A stretch of DNA of 64,000 nucleotides from Ditylenchus dipsaci (lineage: Eukaryota > Nematoda > Chromadorea > Rhabditida > Anguinidae), in assembly GCA_004194705.1 (NCBI GenBank), contig SADC01000208.1, forward strand, positions 1 to 64,000, in the 5' to 3' direction. The notes under the pieces are model-generated. The model was not told the DNA's origin. It saw nothing but the letters and a program-made list of their open reading frames with translations, and did not search any database. Positions 1 to 10,020 of this stretch are shown here, one piece after another. Every line of letters begins with the position of its first letter. Within the stretch, counting starts at the first letter, position 1. The translations under genes were made by a program, and so were the position numbers.

Positions 1-10
1 GCCTTTACCC

Positions 11-118
11 GGTTTCCTAAGTGAGGACACAACTTTGAAAATTAAAGTTTCAAAAAGTGACCTAAAAAAGTGAGTGTTTCAAACAAGACAAAGCAGCGCT
101 ATAGTATTGTAGACTAGA
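11..118. repeat. Direct repeat copy 1, about 105 bp
   Basis: This block reappears in the same orientation at about 1170-1277 with scattered substitutions. Both copies start GGTTTCCTAAGTGAGGACA and share AGTGAGTGTTTCA and the AAGCAGCG..ATAGTAT core. They bracket about 1 kb of low-complexity DNA, as if they were ends of one repeat unit or long terminal direct repeats. I saw no coding sequence between them. Confidence 0.7.
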
Positions 119-236
119 AGGCGCGCCAACGCATGCGGTGTCAGCAGGTCGCATTCGCTCCTGCTCAAGCGCTGACATTAATTGAGTTTTATTTAACCTT
201 GTGTTCGACAAAAATTATCATGATAATTGATATTGT

Positions 237-660
237 TTGGTGCCGCTTCGCGGCACTTCTTTGGCGCCGAACAATAGCGCCACACATACTTTAGGGACAC
301 TGGTGCGCTTCGCGGCACTTTTTTGGCGCCCGAAACGGGGTCACAATCACACACGCAAATTTCATCACACACGCAAATCTCTTGGCTGTTCCGGTCATTT
401 TGGCCCAATTGACGTTTTAGCTCTTTTCGTCATTTGCCCTATTTGAGCGTTTTTAGCTCTTCCGGTCATTTTGGCCATTTGGGCGTTTTGCCATTTCCAG
501 ACCATTTTGCCCCTATATGCGTTTTGCCTTCTTTTTGGGCAATTTTGCCAGTTTAGGCGTTTTGCCCCTTTTGAAAAAATTTTCCCGTTTTGCCATACGG
601 ACTTTTTTGGGCACTTTGTCTATCTTGGGCATTTTCAGATTTTTTGGCATTTTTTCAGTT
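237..660. repeat. Degenerate minisatellites
   Basis: At 237-335 a unit containing GGTGCGCTTCGCGGCACTT and TTTTTGGCGCC occurs twice. From about 380 to 660 the sequence is a decayed tandem array built on GCGTTTTGCC and CATTTTGGCC words, with a period near 30 bases. The open frames crossing it are repeat artefacts. Confidence 0.55.
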
Positions 661-1169
661 CTGTCAATACAGCCCCACCAGGCTTCGAACCTGTGACACT
701 AAAAAATATGCCTTGGTCCCCCCTGTGGTTTTGTCAAAAAGCCACTTTTCGACTGATTTTTGAGAAAATTTTATTTTATTGGCAAACTTGTGATTTTAAC
801 GCCGGATTCTTGCTAAGCATGGTCGATTTACTATAAAAACTGCTCTTAAAACAATTACTCTTGGCCAAATTTTTGAATTCCTCTCGAGACCACAAAAATA
901 TTATTTTAAATTTCAATTTTTCGAAATTTTTGGGTTTTAGTGCCCCCACCAAAAATAAAATCGCTCCATGGGGTTTGACTTTTTTTCGACCAAACTTTTT
1001 TTGTTCGACGCGCCACATTCTAGCGCACAAAAAAGTATGTGACACAAAATTTTCTGATTTAGCCGAAAAAATTTTTTTCCTATAGAGAATTTTGCGAAAA
1101 ATTTTTTGACCAGAAAATTTTTTTCGCCTAACCAACCCCAATTTTTATTACGCAATCGCGAGCCTCCAT

Positions 1170-1277
1170 GCGGTTTCCTAAGTGAGGACATAAACTTCGA
1201 AAATTAAAAGTGCCCGGAAGTGACCTAAAAAGTGAGTGTTTCAGACATCGAAAGCAGCGTCATAGTATAAGTAGAAA
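1170..1277. repeat. Direct repeat copy 2, about 105 bp
   Basis: Second copy of the block at 11-118, same orientation, with small differences such as GACATAAACTTCG in place of GACACAACTTTG. The 1278-1600 stretch that follows shows nothing I can identify. Confidence 0.7.
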
Positions 1278-1735
1278 GTGCAAAGTCACTTCCAGGGCAG
1301 GTCTTATTCCAAGCTATCAACTATTCATTTTCAGCACATAGGCAAAACATTTCGAGAGCCTCACCGAAACAAGGATAGAGAACTGGCATGTGGAGTTGAT
1401 GATGCAGAATTCTGCTCACACATTACTAATGATAGTCGACCATTTTCTGAGTTAACACTACAGCACCAACACATGATCTTTTGTGAGAGCAGAAAAGCGC
1501 TTGAACCACCACTTCAACGGCTTTATTTCCACGTAACCATCTAAAATTAAAGAAATTTTTAGGAAAGTTAAGCTAAGCCTTAGAGTTCGAAATTTTATAG
1601 GTTATTACTAGTGATGGAAATATTGAAATTCCGGGACTACCGGACGGGACTTTTAAGAAAAAAATTTCGAGACCGGGACCGGGACTTTTCAAATTTTGCC
1701 GGGACCAGAAAAAGTTTCGTTCGGGACTTCTAATA

Positions 1736-2257
1736 CAGTCAACTCTCGGGCATTTATGCCGTTGGGGCCCCGCTCTAAATTTCGAAAAGTAACCCAGAAA
1801 CACCTTCTAAACTGGTTTTTTCTGTTCAATAAGATAAAAGAAACATTTCTTATCAGTTTCTAATCAATGAAACGAACTCTTTTTCAGAAAAAATTGACTT
1901 AAAATCGTTTAAGGTACCATGGTCTATTCATGGTATTTTCGACTAATCTTTGGTCACATTCGATTAAACTTAGGCTTTAGGCAAGCGTAGGCCAGCGTAT
2001 GTTAGGACGGACTCAAACATGTTTTCTTTCTTCAATGTTTGAAAAGCATTTTTGAGCCCGTCCTAACATACGCTGGCCTACCCTGGCTTAAGCCTAAATT
2101 CCTGAGCCTAAAAATTACCAAAAATACTCTAAAAAAAACTCTACCTTTGACGAGTTGAAGTCAATGTTTTATTAGGCAAATTAGGCTAATCCGTCACTCT
2201 TGATTATCCGTCACCCACGGCGGTCCCAAGAGGTGACGGATTATCGAGAGTTGACTG
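1736..2257. mobile_element. Tc1/mariner-pogo-like MITE nested in the hAT element
   Basis: Ends are CAGTCAACTCTCG and its reverse complement CGAGAGTTGACTG, flanked by TA on both sides, the Tc1/mariner/pogo target. It lies wholly inside the hAT element at 1609-2830, so it inserted later. A further inverted-repeat element sits inside it at about 1970-2098. Confidence 0.75.
1970..2098. mobile_element. Palindromic MITE, AGGCCAGCGTATGTTAGGA family
   Basis: About 130 bp with inverted arms: TTAGGCTTTAGGCAAGCG on the left matches GGCTTAAGCCTAA on the right, and AGGCCAGCGTATGTTAGGA matches TCCTAACATACGCTGGCCT. Related pieces occur near 18,790, 21,580, 22,050, 30,650, 42,790, 48,240-48,360 and 49,650-49,770. 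Confidence 0.7.
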
Positions 2258-2309
2258 TAAAAGCATTGTTTCAAAAAAACTTCATTTCACAATATACATC
2301 ACAAAAGAG

Positions 2310-2525
2310 CTAGTAGTTGAAATTAACGACGCTTAGATTCTTGTTCAAAAAAATAATTGTTCCGCATGCTCTGGAGAAAGATTTTGAACGCCTGTAGTCG
2401 TATACATCCTGCGCCACCGAGAATAACTGTTCACTTGGTACGCTTGTAGCTAGAGCTGATAAGTAGCGACGAGCTATTTTCGCTAGCACAGGGAATGAAC
2501 CTTCGTTTTTCTTTTAAAAAGTTGA
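2310..2525 (-). pseudogene. hAT transposase C-terminal dimerisation domain remnant
   Basis: On the minus strand a frame reads NEGSFPVLAKIARRYLSALA, then TSVPSEQLFSVAQDVYDYRR, and ends SRACGTIIFLNKNLSVVNFN-Y-stop. This follows the conserved hAT dimerisation domain, with the F-P-x-L-A-x-x-A-R-x-Y-L block, the S-V-P-S-E-x-L-F-S block and the closing F-L-N-K-N-L. About 70 residues remain out of the 500-700 of a full transposase, and no N-terminal or catalytic part was found. It sits inside a TSD-flanked hAT element, which confirms the assignment independently. Confidence 0.85.
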
Positions 2526-2837
2526 GTTAATTGAGACTACTCTTTTTGAAAAACTGAGACGAAGAAAGACGAAAGACTTGAAAGACGAAGACAAGAGAAA
2601 AATTGCACGAAAGCGAAAGATTGATAAGAAGAATAATGATAAATTGGCGAAAAAGCTAAAATGGGTAAATTTCTTGACAATGAAATAAATAAAAAAGTCC
2701 CGAAATTTTTTCGATTTTCGGGACCGGGACTTTCACTCTGAAAGTTCGAGACCACCGGGACGGGACTTTGACAAAAATTTCTTCGGCGGGACGGGACTTT
2801 CGGGCCCGTCCCGTCCCACTTCCATCACTAGTTATTA

Positions 2838-4135
2838 CTCTTTTCGACCCAGAAAAAACACTTTTCTTGCCAGAAACCCCACTTTTTCTGCCAGAAATTC
2901 GACTCTACCAGAAAACTCTCTTTCCTGCCAGAAATCTCTCTTTTCTGCATTCACTGCTTGAATGTCTTTCTTGCTGTTTAATTCTTGCTCTTTTTTGCCG
3001 TGTGTACCTGCTTCTTATCGATATTGACTAGACACGGCGTGTCAAACAGGTCAAATGACCAAATCGGGCTTGGCGTTATGTTTTAACGAAAATTCAAAAT
3101 AGTTTTTCATTTTTAAATACCATTGACAAAAATATGCTCAATTTTATGCACTAAGTATTCATAAAACTGTTATTTAGGATTTTCTATGGATACTTCTCGT
3201 CTAAAAAGTCTGCTTCAAATTCAATTTTCGCTATTTAAAGGGAGGACCTACTTTTGTATACGCATTGTCTAGGTCATAGGTTCAAATCCGCTGGGTGCAT
3301 ACCTATTTTTTACCCCATTTTTTCATGTTTTTTTACAAGTTTGGTGTCAAAATGATCTTCCGTCTCTTGGCTATCCAACAAGACCATCACCGCTTCCTTT
3401 GCGCGCCAGGCTTTGGCTGCGTCAGATTTTTTCTGATCGTTGTCCATTAATTATACCTAAAAAGTGTAAATTTACTAAAACTTGTTCGATCTCCGCATAA
3501 AGTGTTCATATGAAAAAACAAGATACCAGCAGAAAGCTGGTGAAAAATACTACAAAACTGTAGGACAGATTATTTTTTCCGGGAGAAATCACTGAGAACA
3601 AGCTATTTAAAGTTGGCGAGCTGACTCTGCCAACCGCCAATTCAAACTTCTATTTGTTCAAAATCTTTGAATTTCTGATAAAATTAGGTAAATTTTTCAC
3701 CAATCGATAGAGCGATTCCTGGGCAATCCACTGATTTAAAAATAGCTCATATAGGACACATATAAGCATGAGTTACAAATAAGAATACAAAGTTGAGAAA
3801 ATAATGAGAAAGTTACTACAAATTTAATCGTGTTCAAATTTTTTGTCTTGACTAGAAAAATGTCGATTTGGTGTTTTGACCGATTTGACACGCCGTGTAG
3901 ATACAGGCAAGATGAACCTTGATTGGCAAAGATTTTTGATTCTTGATTGCATCACCCCACACTCCCAACCAACAAGTGCCGAACAAGTCAGTAGGGAGGG
4001 GGCTGGAAATGAGTTAATATTGTTGAAAAATGTTTTCTGGCAGGAAAAGAGAGTTTCTGGCAGAGTCGAATTTCTGGCAGAAAAAGTGGGGTTTCTGGCA
4101 AAAAAGTGTTTTTCCTGGGTCAAAAAGTATTCAAC
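2838..4135. mobile_element. Fold-back element with about 110-bp arms, interrupted centrally
   Basis: The left arm (about 2840-2950) and right arm (about 4025-4135) are inverted copies. Each is made of short repeats built on TTTCTGCCAGAAA and ends in a TTGACCCAG/CGACCCAG word. The CAC-terminal element at 3033-3897 sits between the arms, so the original element was only about 430 bp. Confidence 0.65.
3033..3897. mobile_element. CAC-terminal DNA element, copy A
   Basis: This 865-bp element has ends CACGGCGTGTCAAA and GTTTGACACGCCGTG-type repeats, flanked by the 4-bp duplication TAGA (3029-3032 and 3898-3901). A near-identical copy lies in the opposite orientation at 7262-8124. Terminal CAC with a 4-bp duplication fits Chapaev-like (CMC) elements, but no transposase is present, so the class is inferred. 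It contains a tRNA-like B-box (GGTTCAAATCC) near 3290 followed by T-runs. Confidence 0.85.
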
Positions 4136-4212
4136 CAATTTTATAAGCCTAAGCAAAAATCGATGTATGTGGTCAAGGATCTTTTCACACAAGAATAAAA
4201 GTAGTAAACTCT

Positions 4213-4367
4213 AAATCCGGCACCACCTCCACCTCTTGCCCACAACTAGCAGCCCCTCCTCCATGTTCACCAGTCATGTTCGATAAACGATTCTTAGGAC
4301 AAATGACACCAGAAAGTTGAGTAGCAGTAAGGGCATGACCATTCATCATTTTGCAGTCAAAGCAGAA
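4213..4367 (-). CDS. Orphan exon of an unrecognised Cys-containing protein
   Basis: After a CCCCAG acceptor (4368-4373) the minus strand stays open for about 50 codons, beginning FCFDCKMMNGHALTATQLSG and later containing VICPKNRLSNMTGEHGGG. Residue composition and four cysteines look protein-like, and the local GC is higher than in flanking repeats. No upstream exon was found: a 354-bp MITE lies just upstream at 4487-4840. The downstream donor is unclear; GT pairs occur in the GAGGTGGAGGTGG run. It may be a relic of a small secreted protein gene. The family is unknown. Confidence 0.35.
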
Positions 4368-4486
4368 CTGGGGTGGAGTGATTAGAAGATGGTTTCACCT
4401 TAACACAGTATGGGTGAAACAAGAGTTTGTTGGTTGAAAAACAAAGAAGTACGTTTGAATCAAGTGAGAAGCCATTGACAGAAATA

Positions 4487-4840
4487 CAGGGTGGTCAAGA
4501 AATTTGAACACTTTTAAACGGCCATAACTTTTTTCTAGGTCGAATTCTAGAAATCTGTGAACATCAATCGACTCAGAAAAAATATATATTTTCTTGGTAA
4601 TATAGCGTGAAAAAAACGATTTTTGATTGGTCCTACTTGTGGTTTGGACCCTGGCCATCCAGAGACCATCTACAGTCCAGGATCTGAACCACAGGGGACC
4701 AAGCAAAATCGTGTTTTTCACATTATATACCAAAAAATGTATATTTTTTCTGAGTCGATTGGTGTTTACAGATTTCCAGAATTCGCTTTAGAAAAAAGTT
4801 ATGGCCGTTTAAAAGTGTTCAAATTTCTTGGACCACCCTG
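4487..4840. mobile_element. Palindromic mariner-type MITE
   Basis: The ends are CAGGGTGGTCAAGAAATTTG and the reverse complement of CAGGGTGGTCCAAGAAATTT, flanked by TA on both sides. The arms extend over about 130 bp each (GAACACTTTTAAACGGCCAT), so the element can fold into a long hairpin. There is no coding sequence. Confidence 0.85.
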
Positions 4841-5057
4841 TACATTCTACGTGATGAGAAAATAGAGGGCTTTAAATTAACCGAATATCGTTGTACCCGA
4901 TTTTCGGTGAACCGACTTTTTTCGTACCTGGTTTCCGGCTCCGATTAATTGGGTCAAAATCAGTCTGGTTCGGTTAACCAACTGTGCACTACCCTACTTA
5001 GGCTCTGAAAAAGCGGTGAAATTGGTCAAACTAAACTTTGATGGTTGGTTTTTGCAG

Positions 5058-6464
5058 ACAAAAGTAGAATATTTTTTGTCTTTCATGGAAGAAAGCACAC
5101 AACCGAACCGTGTGAAGCTTTTGAGGTATATAAAGAACAATTTTCAGAACCTTGTCATTTATCGCATTCGTCTCCGCGAAAGTCAGTTGCTCTTGTTCAA
5201 AAAGAATTTCGTCTGTGCTCCAAGCAAATATTCCTGAAAAGAAATGTGCCGCAAATTGGAAGTGTCCTCCAATCATCTGCTGTTGCATTGCATGGTGTTC
5301 ATAACTCTGCTTTTCGTCTATTAGTGTAATCAATGCTGCTCCTATTCTTCAAAGTGCTTCGAATTGATGGCTGATACAGAAAGTGAGATCTTCAGCATTT
5401 GTGGCCTTCACACTCATAATTTCTTTATTGTGTAGGTGGCTATCCGTTGGACCTGGCAAGACTCGAGATAATGCTGTGTTCGTGGTCGATAACAAAGACA
5501 AGCTCTCCTTCACTCTGTTTAGTCCTAATTGCCTCGAAGATGATGGAATACAATCGAGTAAACTTATTAAGTACATTACACAACCTTGTTTACGGCATTA
5601 TTTTTTAGTGCTTCTATGTGTTTGAAAATGGGTGTGAACTTAAATGTGGTGGCAACGAAAGTTCGGGATGGATATTTTTATGATTTATGGCGTTAAGGGT
5701 AAAATGCGCTTTTTACGCTGTTTGAATATTATTCTTTTCTCAGGTCACACTGATCATGGCTCAGAAGTTCAGGTCAATCTTGATGGTGGGTACGCTAAAT
5801 ACGCTTCTGGTGAAAATCCTAATTCGGTACCGTGCAAGTTGAATTTGGACAAGAATTCGGATGGAGACGGCTATCTGGCAAATGTATCGTTGGCTGGACT
5901 CCCAACTGTGAATTCAAGGCTCTCTTCGTCGGTTTTTCTGCCTTCATCGTTTTTACCTGAGTAAATGTGTTCACTTTCAGAAATACAAGCAACTGGATGG
6001 AAGCAAACGACCGTCGCCCTCTGATGTTTACAGCTCTGCTTCAAATCTTTGTCTACGCTTGCTATCGTTGGAATTGTCCTGGGAGTCGTCGGTCTCTTCG
6101 CTCTACTTAGTCTAATCGGGTTGCTGCTCTACTGCTATTTGTGGAAGAAGAAACGCAACGAAGAGGAAGAAGAAGTCTCTCGCTCAACAGTTCCGAAACA
6201 GAAGAAGCCTGTTGGGAAGACTTGCCAGCCTGGACAAAAAAAGCCGACAAAAAAACACAGCCTGTCCGTCGAAATACACTGAGAAAGGGTGAGTCAAGTT
6301 GTGACAATTTTCTATAAGCGAATGCAAATTTTAAATTTCAGGAATTTGCGAGCGCTTCTCCAAACTCCGAAACTCTGAAGAAAATCGCTGAAGACCGGAA
6401 AGACTTTGATGAGCATCCGGAGTGGAAGTCAATGTACCGTTATTCATGGAAGAGACGGGCGTGA
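5058..6464 (+). CDS. Type I membrane protein of unknown family (5' partial)
   Basis: Proposed exons are 5058-5181, 5436-5557, 5744-5907, 6034-6282+ and 6342-6464; the phases agree across the first four. The extracellular part contains KTRDNAVFVVDNKDKLSFTL, then SPNCLEDDGIQS, then HTDHGSEVQVNLDGGYAKYA, with several cysteines. A transmembrane helix follows (STLAIVGIVLGVVGLFALLS and onward), and then a basic KKKRNEEEEE stop-transfer and Lys-rich tail. The final exon reads EFASASPNSETLKKIAEDRK and ends WKRRA-stop. A TGA at 6280-6282 lies just before the donor that would join it in phase 0, so either the protein stops there or the junction differs. AATAAA lies at 6592-6597. The start exon and signal peptide were not found. 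No known family was recognised. Confidence 0.6.
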
Positions 6465-6591
6465 GCATATGTATTGACACGACTCTCGAAGGACAAGTAC
6501 GTTCCAAGACGATTTGAGCCAAAGGAAAGGAAGAAGCATCACAATTCTTCAGAACACCTATTATGTATTGTATAAATTTACTGTGCATATG

Positions 6592-6597
6592 AATAAA
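6592..6597 (+). terminator. Poly(A) signal AATAAA
   Basis: AATAAA sits 128 bases after the last-exon stop of the membrane-protein gene ending at 6464, a normal distance for a cleavage and polyadenylation signal. Confidence 0.5.
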
Positions 6598-7261
6598 CGT
6601 CAGCGCTTTTGCTAGAATGTCTTCATGTCAATTCACCTTCTCCTCCCTCGTTGTAGTACATTAGATTTGGATAAGAAAGGGTATTTCGAACCGGAACTCA
6701 GTTCTCTCTGTAACCGTAATCGAAACCAGGACTGGAAACGTTAACTTTGTTCGGGTGATATTGATTTGGTTTCTTTCAATCTAGCTTTGATCCAGTAGAG
6801 TTCAATAAAAATTGCATGAGGCACATCGTACGGAACTTTGGCGGACTTATATTATTTCGCTCAACACATTTTTCCGCAAAATATTTTTTTGGTGTCTTGA
6901 GCGGAATTTGAAACTTGGTAGTATTTTTCAACGTACAAGAGCAGTTTTACATTCAAATCGACCAGCTGCAAAATCCATACAAAATTGTCTGGAAATCAAG
7001 ACTCAGACAAATTGTATGGAATTTCAAGCGTCGGAAAGCTCTGTAAAATTTGGTTGTTTAACAGGTATTATAATTTTAATAAATGCTAACATTTTCGTTG
7101 TTCCTCCAGAATTCAAGCGGATTATCATAAGTGTGATCAAACAGCCCACTTCTATCCATTTTGAGAAATGTGTCATTTTCGGAGGTTGAAAGAAATTACT
7201 TCGAAAAAAGGCCATAACTCAAAATTTTTAGATAAATTGAAGTTGACACCTGAGAACGGCT

Positions 7262-8124
7262 CACGGCGTGTCAAATCGGTCAAAAACCAAATCGACATTT
7301 TTCTAGTCAAGACAAAAAATTTCAACACGATTAAATTTGTAGTAACTTTCTCATATTTTTCAACTTTGTATTCTTATTTGTAACTCATGCTTATATGTGT
7401 CCTATATAAGCTATTTTTAAATCAGTGGATTGCCCAGGAATCGCTCTATCGATTGTGAAAAATTTACCTAATTTTATCAGAAATTCAAAGATTTTGAACA
7501 AATAGAAGTTTGAATTGGCGGTTGGCAGAGTCAGCTCGCCAACTTTAAATAGCTTGTTCTCAGTGATTTCTCCCGGAAAAATAATCTGTCCTACAGTTTT
7601 GTAGTATTTTTCACCAGCTTTCTGCTGGTATCTTTGGTTTTTTCATATGAACACTTTATGCGGAGATCGAACAAGTTTTAGTAAATTTACACTTTTTAGG
7701 TATAATTAATGGACAACGATCAGAAAAAATCTGACGCAGCCAAGCCTGGCGCGCAAAAGGAAGCGGTGATGGTCTTGTTGGATAGCCAAGAGACGGAAGA
7801 TCATTTTGACACCAAACTTGTATAAAACATGAAAAAATGGGGTAAAAAATAGGGTATGCACCCAGGCGGATTTGAACCTATGACCTAGACAATGCGTATA
7901 CAAAAGTAGGTCCTCCCTTTAAATAGCGAAAATTGAATTTGAAGCAGACTTTTTAGACGAGAAGTATCCATAGAAAATCCTAAATAACAGTTTTATGAAT
8001 ACTTAGTGCATAAAATTGAGCATATTTTTGTCAATGGTATTTAAAAATGAAAAACTATTTTGAATTTTCGTTAAAACATAACGCCAAGCCCGATTTGGTC
8101 ATTTGACCTGTTTGACACGCCGTG
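7262..8124. mobile_element. CAC-terminal DNA element, copy B (inverted to copy A)
   Basis: This 863-bp element is nearly identical to the reverse complement of 3033-3897. It is flanked by GGCT on both sides (7258-7261 and 8125-8128), a different 4-bp target from copy A. That proves independent transposition rather than segmental duplication. It sits in the left terminal repeat of the composite element, four bases from its end. Confidence 0.88.
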
Positions 8125-8199
8125 GGCTGTACCCAAAATTTAAGACGAAATTTGCTAATAGGTAGATTTGCTAAGAGGTCATTTTGCGGTTGAAGTGAC

Positions 8200-8420
8200 G
8201 AGTCCGCCCCCCCCTCCCACCTGATCACGGGGACTGATCAGGTGGAGGAGATAACTTCATATTCGTGTTTCTCGACCCGATTTCATGAGAAAGCCGCGCG
8301 TTTTTTGATTCTGAGAAATTTTTTTTTTCGAAATACAAAGGGGTATCATGGTTTTTTAGTCAAAATTTGAAAAATTTAAATCGGCGCCTTTTAAATCAAA
8401 AAGGGAATAAGGGCTGTATA
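8200..8420. repeat. Inverted repeat arm, partner at 10,924-11,135
   Basis: The arm runs from CAGGTGGAGGAGATAACTTC to AAGGGAATAAGGGCTGTA. Its reverse complement occurs at 10,924-11,135 with substitutions. The two arms enclose the hAT element and the FLYWCH-like remnant, so 8200-11,135 is an inner fold-back unit of the composite block. Confidence 0.65.
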
Positions 8421-8430
8421 GCGTTACTAC

Positions 8431-9581
8431 CAGTGTTTTCGAAACTCACATTCACACTCACACTCACAGTGTGATCTCACGTCACACCCTCACAGTCACA
8501 CTCACACTTTATGTGAGTGTGAGTTTGACAAAACTCACACTCACATAAGGTGTGAGTGTGACTGTGAGTGTGAGTTTAGGTGTGATGTGAGTGTGAGGCT
8601 CACTGTGAATGAGTGTGAGTGTGATGTTATTCGGTGTAAGACTCACAGTGAGGTGAGTGTGAGTTTAAATTGTAGCCTCACTGTGAAATTAAAATTTGCT
8701 GTGAGTTTATGAATGTTAGGCTGACTAGCTGCTCAGAGTACTTTTTGTGTACCATTTTGGATTTAATTTATTTCACGTCTTTCAAGTTAATCTTTTGTTC
8801 ATAGATGTCGTCGCTCAAATCTCAGGGATCGCAAGCGCAAGTGCTAGAAAGCATCGTCATGAACCAATTTGGGACAACTTCCGCAAAACATTGGATGCCA
8901 ATGGCGAAATAAAATTGAAAACGCACCGAATGTGGAGATGTAATTTTGTTATTGTAGAATTTTGTTAATCATTGTTTCTTCAGCAACTAAGCACGATCTT
9001 TGATATTGTATGAGATAAATCAACAAAATCTGGTTGCCCATCCTATTTATCCGTGTTTTTAGGTATTGTGGCTTTTTGTTTGGTTTTGTTTGCCTTTTGT
9101 TCAGACATATAGCAGGTCAAGGTAGATATTCCGCACTCTAAATGTTTCTCGGCAACTTTAAGTTTGTCCCTGCATTAAGAATAGCCTGCGTGTAGGCACA
9201 AGCCTAAAATGACACAAAGCATATTATTTCAAAAAGTGCGCGGAGAAAAGTCTCTGAGTGATGATAGCAGACAGAGGATCGTAAACTCACAGCAAATTTT
9301 AATTTCACAGTGAGGCTACAGTTTAAACTCACACTCACCTCACTGTGAGTCTCACACCGAATAACATCACACTCACACTCACTTCACAGTGAGCCTCACA
9401 CTCTCACACACCTAAACTCACACTCACAGTCACACTCACACCTTATGTGAGTGTGAGTTTTGTCAAACTCACACTCACATCAAGTGTGAGTGTGACTGTG
9501 AGTGTGAGTTTAGGTGTGATGTGAGATGTGAGGCTCACTGTGAGGTGAGTGTGAGTGTGAATGTGAGTTTCGAAAAGACTG
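8431..9581. mobile_element. hAT transposon with hexamer-array terminal repeats
   Basis: The element is flanked by the 8-bp duplication GTTACTAC (8423-8430 and 9582-9589). Its ends are CAGTGTTTTCGAAACTCACA and the reverse complement of CAGTCTTTTCGAAACTCACA. Each end continues into about 280 bp of CTCACA/TGTGAG hexamer-type repeats, in inverted orientation. The 570-bp centre holds a BED-finger-like fragment near 8800-8945. Confidence 0.88.
8800..8945 (+). pseudogene. Possible BED zinc-finger remnant
   Basis: Inside the hAT element a plus-strand frame reads SARKHRHEPIWDNFRKTLDA and continues NGEIKLKTHRMWRCN. The I-W-x-x-F core resembles the start of BED fingers found at the N-terminus of hAT transposases, but the expected C-x-x-C and H residues are not all present. 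Its position in a TSD-flanked hAT element supports the reading. Confidence 0.35.
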
Positions 9582-9589
9582 GTTACTAC

Positions 9590-9668
9590 TCATTTGCGTG
9601 CAACTCATTTGCGTGCAACTCATTTGCGCGCAACTCATTTGCGCGCACTCATTTGCGCGCAACTCGTG
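9590..9668. repeat. Short tandem array, AACTCATTTGCGCGC unit
   Basis: About five units of 15-17 bases follow the hAT target duplication directly. The first two read GCGTGC and the later ones GCGCGC. Confidence 0.8.
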
Positions 9669-9909
9669 AGTTTAGGATTTGTGGCTTGAATTCATCGGAT
9701 TATAGAAACATTATTCACTGTTATCTTACCACTCTTAGGTATTTTAGCTCCTAGTATTATTGTTTAGGAACGTCGATGGCTATCAACGCAGGTAATATTT
9801 GGCCAGCTAACGTTCAGGCTCAAACTCAAAATCAGTTCAACCATCTAATCATGTATGTTAATGTTGTCAAGCTTTAGATTTTTGCTCAAAATCCTGATTA
9901 TACTTTTTT

Positions 9910-10020
9910 AGGGTGTTATGTCGCTGTCAAACAGAAGAGGGCAATGCTTGGTCGTAACTGCTATGAATACAGAAAGTGTCGCATTATCAATTCAGGGACA
10001 ACTCAAAAGTGGAATGCTTG
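9910..10020 (+). pseudogene. Possible FLYWCH zinc-finger remnant
   Basis: A plus-strand frame reads AMLGRNCYEYRKCRIINSGT and continues TQKWNA before a stop. The order C-Y-x-Y, a basic spacer and W-N-A resembles FLYWCH domains, which are common in Mutator-like transposases, and a C-P-I follows about 15 codons later across the stop. It lies between the inner inverted-repeat arms of the composite transposon. The match is weak and could be chance. Confidence 0.25.

Larger units (their letters stand above)
1609..2830. mobile_element. hAT-superfamily DNA transposon, non-autonomous
   Basis: The element starts TAGTGATGGAA and ends TTCCATCACTA. It is flanked on both sides by the 8-bp duplication GTTATTAC (1601-1608 and 2831-2838), the target-site length of hAT elements. 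Subterminal regions are rich in CGGGACGGGACTTT words in both orientations. It carries a hAT transposase C-terminal remnant on the minus strand at 2310-2525 and a nested TA-flanked element at 1736-2257, which itself holds another MITE. At 1.2 kb it is far shorter than a complete hAT. Confidence 0.9.

Noticed and set aside
5127..5148. Possible 22-base intron GTATAT...TTTCAG
   Set aside because: The frame reads through it without a stop and a normal intron to 5,436 fits better, so the short intron is not needed.
5962..5980. Possible 20-base intron GTAAAT...TTTCAG in the membrane-protein gene
   Set aside because: Splicing it leads to a stop before the membrane helix. The donor ACT/GTGAAT at 5,908 with acceptor at 6,033 keeps the frame.
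8440..8700. CTCACA repeats as telomeric or CRISPR-like repeats
   Set aside because: The units have no spacers and form the termini of a hAT element with a readable 8-bp duplication.
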